A stretch of 64,000 nt of DNA from Dipteronia dyeriana (Eukaryota > Streptophyta > Magnoliopsida > Sapindales > Sapindaceae): the NCBI GenBank assembly GCA_032871835.1, contig CM065302.1:5207094-5271093 (forward strand), in the 5' to 3' direction. The notes beneath the pieces were generated by a model. The model saw only the letters and a program-made list of their open reading frames with translations. It had not been told where the DNA came from and ran no database searches. Below are positions 57,214-64,000 of this stretch, piece by piece. The position numbers and the translations under genes were made by a program. The stretch's first letter is position 1. Every line of letters starts with the position of its first letter.

Positions 57214-59143
57214 GTCAGTAGCGGAAATCGGGTTATAATTTTTTTACAACAAAGTAAATAACCAGTACGATATATAAGAGAAGTTAGAAAAACTAAGAGC
57301 AATTTAGGCACTTAGAAATCTATTCAAGCATTGGTGAACCACTCAAATGCATTAAGAACTTCAATTGACCACTCAATCATTCAACAATCATATTAAACAA
57401 AAGATGCAACAATGTTAGGTTTACATCAAAGTCCTAATGAATGGAAGTACACATCAAAAATGAAACAAGAGATACAAAGAGAAATAAAAAAGACAGAAAG
57501 GAGAACCCATCCGCTACCGGGATTCGAACGCTAGTTTTTCATGGACAATCGGATGCCTTTACCATTAGACTATAACGATGAGACTCCAATCTTCTTGAAT
57601 GTCCGACTCTCTCATAGAAAAGAAAGTTCTCTTATCTCTACTTATCTCTCTAAATCTCCCTAAGATGGATGACTTAAAATGGAAATAAGCTTACCAAGCA
57701 ACTATATGCATCAATGTTATTCTTAAGCATTATGAACATCTAAATGAAATAAGGGATCATTCTCTTGATTAAGGCATTCACCAAAATCAATTCATCATCC
57801 AAACCTAAGCCATGAGAGGAGTAATTGTGTCTTAAATACAAAAACCTATGAAGCACAAGAATATGGAACCAAAGTCTAATTTAGCATGTAAATGCATCAA
57901 CAAAACTTCTCTCACTCTTTGGAGCTAAAGCTCAAACACTCAAATCATTCAATGTATGGTATTTTAGTTATCCACTAATATATAAACACTCACGGGAAGC
58001 TAAATTGCTCTACTCATACACTAAATTAAGCTACTCCTAATCTCATTCATGCATAAATATCAATTTCTAACCTCCACACACATGAATTTCATAATAAAAG
58101 ATTAAAACATGTATAAATCAAAGAGCAAAACAAAACCCGAACGAAATTATGAACAAAAATACATATATAGCATAAATGTAGGTTTCAAAAATTATGAAAT
58201 AGTGATAATACATCAAAGAAAGCATGAAATACAAAAAGAAATGAGTTGTAGGGAAAACCCTTGAAGAAATCTCCTCAAAAAACTCTCAATTTCCATTGAT
58301 TGTGCTTGGCCCGAAATTGATCCTTATAACCCTCTTTTCTCATTGTATTCTACTCTAAGATGGTGGAAGAAGTGTGAAATATGGTGGTGGAGATGTATGG
58401 TGAGCTCATATGGAGGAAAAACATCCGTGGAACTTGATTCTCTCACTAATTTGGGAAAAAAGATAAAGAAGATGAAGAAATGAGAAAGAAGGGTGTGCAG
58501 GACGTGCGTGTGGGAGGTGTAGAAAATGATGGTGAGGTGAGAAAATAGGGGTATATATAGTAGGTTAGGTCACAAAATGGGGTGTGAAAAGGCAAGATTG
58601 CCTCTCAATTTTGGCTAAAAACTACCCTTAGGTCAAAAACTGCCCTCAATTTTGGTGAAAAATTGCCTCAGGGGTGCACAGGGGTGTGCACGGACCGTAC
58701 ACACTTTTGGAATTTTGGAAACAAACAGTGCGTGCCACAGGGGCGTGCACGATTCTAGAAATCAGGTTTCAACATTTCTACATCGTGCACTGTTATGAAA
58801 ATGTCCATAACATCCTCTAGAAAGCTTCGAATTACGATTTGTAAAAACTGTTGGAAAGTAGACATTCGATGCTTTTTTAAAAGTGGTTATAAGAAACTTA
58901 GTTCGATCTAAGAAGGGAGATATATCCCCAAAAATTTGAGTGTTTTGCATGGTAATATCCAGAATAGCCCTAATAACCTCCAAACACTTCAATTAAGCTC
59001 AAATACCTTCGGTAGTGAACATGTACCTACACAAGACTCACAAATACATTAAAACCCAAAATATGCTCAAAATCAAGAATAAATTACAAGAAATGGGGAC
59101 CTCAGATAGGTACAAATATGGTCCATTCAGCAAGCAGAAGAGT
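57214..59143 (-). mobile_element. Solo-LTR-like insertion in the Tat-like element, unit B
   Basis: About 1.93 kb related to 41600-43752. Shared blocks include TCTCTTGATTAAGGCATT, AACACTCAAATCATTCAAT, GTGGAGATGTATGGTGAGCT, TGCACTGTTATGAAAATGTC and TGGGGACCTCAGATAGGTAC. Tat-like pol sequence resumes at its right end. No open frame with a domain was seen. The left end is uncertain. Confidence 0.55.
57509..57580 (-). pseudogene. tRNA-like sequence, degenerate
   Basis: On the minus strand this reads with an A-box-like TAGTCTAATGGTAAAGGC, which can form a D arm, and a B box GTTCGAATCCC at the expected spacing. The middle contains TTGTCCA, similar to an Asp-type anticodon loop, but the anticodon and acceptor stems pair poorly. 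It is probably a decayed tRNA or tRNA-derived piece inside the LTR-like element, not a working gene. Confidence 0.45.
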
Positions 59144-60230
59144 ACACTAGGCGAAATCGTACTACTAGTGTACGCCGAAGGAGTCAACTAATACATCAAC
59201 TTCCTAGTGCTCGACTGTCAATCTCTATACAATTGAATCCTCGGCAGGCCCTGGATACATAAAATGAAAGCGATCCCTTCGACCTACCACCAGATGATTA
59301 AGTTCCCTACTAAATGAGGAGTACGAGTAACCAAAGGTGAACAAAGAGCTGTAGGAGAGTGTTACCAGAATGCAATGAAGAAAAAGAAGGAACAATTATA
59401 GCAACTACAGGAATCCGTGGTCGAATCGACTCCAAATACGCCAAAACTAGAACTCGACGAAGTGTTGATCGACCTCGAACACCTAGAGAACAAAGTCTAG
59501 ATGGGATCTGGACTACCTGAGGATATCCGAAACCTAGATGATTAAGTTTTTAAAGCAATGACACAATAGTTTCACTTTGTCGCACCCGTACATGGTAGGA
59601 ATCGACCCAGATGGGATCCGAAACCAGCTGATTATGTTTTTAAAGCAATGACACAACATTTTCTCTTTGTCACACTCATACATGGTAGGAATTGACCTAG
59701 ATGCAACTGTTCACCAATTACAGGTAGACCCCGATCATCAGTCGGTTAATTAAAAAATTAGGAAATTCGCACCAGAAAGAAATAAGATAATCAAAGAAGA
59801 GGTGCGGAAATTGATCGACATCGGGTCAGTCAGAGAAGTTTAATACCCTGATTGGGTGGCGAAGGTCGTGGTCATAAAGAAAAAGAACGACAAATGGCAC
59901 GTATGCATTGACTTCACAGGCTTGTTCCCCACTTTCTCACATGACATGCTGGTCGACGCCATCACTGGACATGAACTACTCAGCTTCATGAACGTCTTCT
60001 CTGGGTACAACTAGATCTAATAATGGAATATCTACAGGCCGACATCCTACTTGGAACCGAAGTGAGAAAACTGAAAGCCTAAACGATAAAGTTCTCCATC
60101 TTATACAATAAGCTTTACAAAAAATCCTTCACACAAGTCCATATTTGAGATGCGTCACACCCTACGAGGCGTACAACATTCCCAAAAGCCTTCACTAAGA
60201 AGAGTGCGGAAACCGCTCGGGTGCGAGAAG
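59144..60230 (+). pseudogene. Tat-like pol remnant, unit B, RNase H deleted
   Basis: Protease end and RT are readable: STLGEIVLLVYAEGVN, INFLVLDCQSLYN, RKFAPERNKIIKEEVRKLID, KKNDKWHVCIDFTG, SHDMLVDAITGHELLSFMN. RT then jumps at about 60017 into the sequence upstream of the integrase finger (AATAATGGAATATCTACAGG), so the RNase H part seen in unit A (38395-39155) is missing. A short duplication (about 59540-59690) repeats CACAATAGTTTCACTTTGTC. A hAT-like element starts at 60231. Confidence 0.82.
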
Positions 60231-61634
60231 TAGGGGTGGGCAAAAAACCATTAAACCGAACAGATATGGTGGACCGAACCGATCCAATCGTTTTTATTTT
60301 TATTTTTCTTTAGGATCCGGTTCGGTTCGGTTCGGTTTAAAATAATAAAAACAGGATTTTTGGGTTCGGTGGTTAGTACCGAGAACCGAACCGAGAACCG
60401 GGTATAAAAAAATCCCTAATTTTCACGTATTCTCTGATTCTCTATGTCTCTCACTTTCAGTCCTCAATTAACCCTAAATCTCTCAACTTTGCCTCTCCCG
60501 TCTGCCCCCTCTCTCATCCGTCGTTCGACGTCTCTCTCGCCCGACGTTCTGGTGAGCCACCGTTTCTCTGCTACTTCGATCGATAACTTGCTCCATCTTT
60601 TTAAACGTTCGATGACTTGGTCTTGCATCGACGCTCTCCGTCGACCACCGTCTCTCTCAACCGCCTCTTCTCTCAACAACGGCTGTGATTCTCTTATCTC
60701 CATCCACCGACTGTAAGTTACTGTTATTTTGAATTTTTTCGATTTCGATTTAGTTAATTGATAATTTTTTTGATTTCGATTTGTTCGTTTTCGCTATGAT
60801 AATTTTTTTGATTTTTATATATATTAAGTTATTGTTATTTCCGATTTTTTTCGATTTCTTTCAATTTGTTTGTGAAATCTGTTGGGAATTATTGAGAGTA
60901 GAGAATATGGTGTGGTGCAAAAGCAGAGGATAATTTCAGAGAAGGTTAGTGGGTGAGAGTGTGAGAGTGAGAGAGTGAGTGGTGCACATCACATGAGTTT
61001 CACACTTTCACGATTTTGTGTTGCGTTTATCTGTTGATTTTTGTTTAGTGCGTTTCAAGATATATATACATATAGCGACTGTGATTGAGTCGTGATCGGT
61101 GGATTTAAAGTTTCACCTGTTGTCTGTTGTGACTTGTGCCTTTTGTTGTTAATTGTGTTCTGAACACAATTTGTTCAGAACAAATATATGGGTTTCATAA
61201 CAGAATTGAAGATTTTAATCAATCAAATATTGTTTTATCAATCAAGTTAATTTAATGAAAACATGTTTCTTATTATTTCAAGTTATGTATAGTTTGATTT
61301 GGAACTTTGGAGTGGGGTATTGCTTCTTGAGTACTCAAGGATTCAAAGGTTGCTGGCCATTATTGTTTGAAAGATTCAAGGGCAGCTGGGTATTATTGTA
61401 GTTTGGATTCAAATGATGTTTTTATTTGTATTATGGACTTTGGATTATGAACTTATTGTTTAAATAATTTCTATTTGTTATTATTTGTATTACGAACTTA
61501 TTGTTTATATAATTTGTAGTTGTTTTTATTTGAATTATGGACTTATTGTTTGAATAATTTGTAGATGTTTACTTGTTTTTTTTTTGTATTATGGACTTAT
61601 GCAGTAATTTAATCATATTCGGTCCAATAGACCC

Positions 61635-61696
<62 letters not shown>

Positions 61697-61931
61697 TCAA
61701 TTTTCAAACTAGAGCAGATTTTATAAATTAAAGCTTAATTATTGGGCCAAATCGGCCCAAAACCGACAAAACCAAACCGAACCGAACCGAACCGGTTCAG
61801 TTCAATCTGTTTTTGATCGGTTGACAATTATATATCGGATTTGATCGGATCATTTTTTTAAAAACTGAATATTATTGGTTTTTTATCGGTTCACTCCAAA
61901 AGTGAACCGATCCAATCAACGCCCACCTCTA
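60231..61931. mobile_element. 1.7-kb hAT-like non-autonomous element at the unit B/C border
   Basis: Ends TAGGGGTGGGC and GCCCACCTCTA are inverted repeats, flanked by 8-bp GCGAGAAG (60223-60230) and GCAAGAAG (61932-61939). It aligns over its whole length with 39377-41079. An open frame (60444-60716) in the C/T-rich left third encodes a Ser/Leu-rich peptide with no known domain and is not called as a gene. A TA run has expanded in this copy. Confidence 0.92.
61639..61692. repeat. TA microsatellite, expanded in one hAT copy
   Basis: About 27 TA dinucleotides. The paralogous point in the other hAT-like copy (40838-40845) has only CATATAAAA. Confidence 0.95.
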
Positions 61932-61939
61932 GCAAGAAG

Positions 61940-62060
61940 TATGTCGAATAAAGCAACTACAACCGGATACTACTGGCCTAACATGCGATCCGATTCCCAA
62001 AAGCATGTGAAAACTTACGATAAATGCCAAAGATTTATATAAGTGTTTCATCTTCCCTTA
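61940..62060 (+). pseudogene. Integrase zinc-finger remnant, unit C left edge
   Basis: Frame pieces SNKATTTGYYWPNM, SKACENL and YDKCQRF correspond to 12877-12990 and 41088-41200. It marks the start of unit C. Confidence 0.72.
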
Positions 62061-62390
62061 GAGCAAACCCAAAAGACTTTTCTGTTTTCACTCTTCAAAT
62101 ATCTATTTGTTATCTATGTGGCAATTTGAAGAGTGAAAAATGAATAGTAATTTTAAAAGGCTCTTCAATTATAAATATATTAATATTATTTTAATAGAGC
62201 TGTTTGAAATCTTCAGATAGATATTTGAAATAAAAAAAAGACTACTCAAATATAGTTTGTAATAATACTGATGTACATATAATATAATAAAATATAAATT
62301 GAAGAGAGAGAAGTCACTCAACAATAATGAATAGTGAGAAACAAAATCTCATTTGAAGTATCTCATTTAACGAGTATGTTGGAGTTGCTC
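62061..62390. mobile_element. MITE with 21-bp inverted repeats, unit C
   Basis: The left end (T)AGAGCAAACCCAAAAGACT and the right end read inward TAGAGCAACTCCAACATACT are inverted repeats. Unit B keeps a closer match at its right end (TAGAGCAACCCCAGCAGACT). It is non-coding, with short internal repeats around CTCTTCAAATATC and GCAATTTGAAGAG. Family uncertain, possibly Harbinger-like. Confidence 0.65.
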
Positions 62391-62404
62391 TAATATATCA
62401 AAAA

Positions 62405-63255
62405 AGGGTAATTTCATCAACGTCTCAACTTTTTGATGAAATGTCACATATTAAAATATCTTTGTTATATTAGAAATTTAAGTCCCTTGTTTTTAAAAAA
62501 TACATCGCTTTAATCAATTTGACCAAAATACTAATGGTCAACTCTAACTATGTATAGAAAAGTATAATTTTACCCTTATTAAAATGATTTATTGAGTTTT
62601 AAAAATAAATAATATTAAAATGGTTTATAAATATAAATAAACAATAAAAAATTATTTTCTAAAATAAGAAAAAGCAATAATTTTAAAAAAGAAAAAAAAT
62701 AATGGCTTATAGAAAATATAAAGTTAAAATTAATAATAAATTGAAAGTATTTTTTTAAAAATAAACTTATCTCAAAAAATGAAAAGAAAGTTTTTTTTTA
62801 TGTAAATGGATCTCCACCATTGGTTTTGGATCGATCCAACAGTGGAGATCCATTAACTTAAAAAAAACTTTCTTTTTATTTTTTCAAATATTTTATATTT
62901 TTTTATTTTCAAATTTATGAAAATACCTTTAATTTATTATTTGTTTTAACTTTATAATTTTCATAATCCATTAGGTTTTTTTCTTTTTTTTAGAAAATAT
63001 TTTGTTGTTGTTTATTTATTTTTATAAACCATTTTAATGTAATTTGTTTTTACAACTTAATAAGCCACTTTGACAAGGGTAAAGATTGTACTTTTATATA
63101 TATAGTTAGAGTTGACAATTAATATTTTGGTCAAATGAACTAAAATGATGTATTTTGAAAAAATAAGGGACTTAAGTTGTTAATATGATAAAGATGTTTA
63201 AAAATGTGATATTTTACCAAAAGTTAGGGACTTTAGTTAAGTTACACCTTGACAC
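62405..63255. repeat. Long foldback element upstream of NSUN5-C, complete
   Basis: Arms of about 420 bp (62405-62830 and 62840-63255) pair as reverse complements, from AGGGTAATTTCATCAACGTC at the left against GACTTTAGTTAAGTTACACC at the right. The centre is the ATCTCCACCATTGG/CCAACAGTGGAGAT hairpin. It is uninterrupted here; unit A has a MITE in the right arm and unit B lacks the right arm. Confidence 0.85.
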
Positions 63256-63452
63256 CATTAAAACGATGCATATTGGAATTATGATGCAAAAGAACGGTGG
63301 TTGATGTCATTTGTCAAATTAAAATAGTGTAACGGTGTCGTTTTCGGCTGTCTTAATCAAATTAAAATTAGGACACTTTTAAGTTTCAATTTTTCGAAGT
63401 TTTCCGCGAAAGTGTTCGAATTCCCTAGCTAGCGTGACTGCGTTAGTGAGCC

Positions 63453-63997
63453 ATGGTGCGGCCCAAGGCGGCAGTAGCAAAATGCCCGTCATTATCCGCC
63501 GCCAATAAATCCAAAAACCAGCGGCTAAACCGCGCCGATCGGTCGGCTTACTTCGCGAGGAGAGAGGCTGCCAAGGTCTTGCGTAGTGTTCTCCAAGGCG
63601 ACGCTCGGCGCCGAGCCCCCGGCTCCATCAAATCACTCGTCTATAACCCTTCTGTTAGAAACAAGAAAGCCACTTTCGCTTTGGTTTGTCAAACCCTCAA
63701 ACGTAAGTAACTTCATCAACAAAAACCCCTATCATTTCGTATACCTCTGCATTTGTTTCTCTGTTATTATTATTATTATTATTTTTTGGATTTATATTCA
63801 GATCTTCCTATCATTAAAAATGTCTTGGAGGCTGCTAATATACTTAATAGCAAATGGAAGGTATTTAAAGCTCATGTTTTTACACTGATAATTTCAATTT
63901 ATTTTTGAACCTTGTATTGACATCAACTGTATTGTTGCTGTTGCAGAGGCAACTTGAATTGGTTTATATAATCATTTATGACATTTTGTTTGGCAAG
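63453..63997 (+). CDS. NSUN5: NSUN5-like RNA methyltransferase, unit C, first three exons (cut by window end)
   Basis: Exons 63453-63702, 63802-63860 and 63947-63997 match NSUN5-A exons 1-3 with the same phases and splice sites. The start MVRPKAAVAKCPSLSAANKS is the only ATG in this leader. The N-terminal part (DRSAYFARREAAKVLRSVLQ, VYNPSVRNKKATFALVCQTL) is the helical domain ahead of the methyltransferase domain. No lesion is visible in this part. The gene continues beyond the window, so whether it is functional cannot be judged. Confidence 0.92.
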
Positions 63998-64000
63998 GTA

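Noticed and set aside
60444..60716. 90-residue Ser/Leu-rich frame near the start of a hAT-like copy
   Set aside because: No domain was recognised, and the other hAT-like copy does not keep the frame open. It is treated as part of the element.

Overview
The window is nuclear DNA from a dicot-type flowering plant. Its genes are broken by short exons with GT-AG introns, the intergenic DNA is AT-rich, and it carries plant-specific families: a TVP23/ECHIDNA protein, a PsbP-domain chloroplast protein and class I and II small heat-shock proteins (sHSPs). Plant Ty3/gypsy, Mutator-like, hAT and MITE elements fill the rest. I cannot name the species.

Region 1 (1-11.2 kb) is ordinary single-copy gene space. 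It holds the 3' exons of an ECHIDNA/TVP23 gene (+), a complete 8-exon AP-3 mu-adaptin gene (+), and a complete 4-exon PsbP-domain lumen protein gene (-). AT-rich spacer follows, with one TAA-flanked MITE, one long palindrome and an orphan promoter/5' leader near 11.0-11.2 kb.

Region 2 (about 12.85 kb to the end) is a tandem segmental duplication with at least three units. Each unit begins in a Ty3/gypsy integrase remnant, passes a MITE and a long foldback element, and then carries an NSUN5-like RNA cytosine-5 methyltransferase gene. Unit A is 12.85-41.09 kb, unit B is 41.09-61.94 kb, and unit C starts at 61.94 kb and leaves the window. In A and B the NSUN5 gene is followed by class II sHSP (-), class I sHSP (+), class II sHSP (-) and class I sHSP (+). 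A degenerate Tat-like retroelement with nested insertions comes next. Unit A is longer mainly because of an 8-kb chromovirus-type LTR retrotransposon (28.49-36.51 kb) and a 1.66-kb Mutator-like element.

The copies have had different fates. NSUN5-A looks intact (about 511 codons over 13 exons). NSUN5-B lost its first three exons and carries a splice-site base deletion and a premature stop. NSUN5-C is intact as far as the window shows. Of eight sHSP loci only the class II gene at 51153-51623 is clearly intact. The others carry stops, frameshifts or deletions, some shared by A and B (older) and some private (younger). Many of their promoters still hold heat-shock elements.

Because paralogous sites lie side by side, several insertions can be polarised from the sequence alone. 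A 1.7-kb hAT-like element in units B and C has an empty site in A. A Harbinger-like MITE in A has an empty site in C. Two Mutator-like elements have recognisable 9-bp target duplications. No new enzymatic or defence system was seen; the unusual content is the structure and history of the tandem array.
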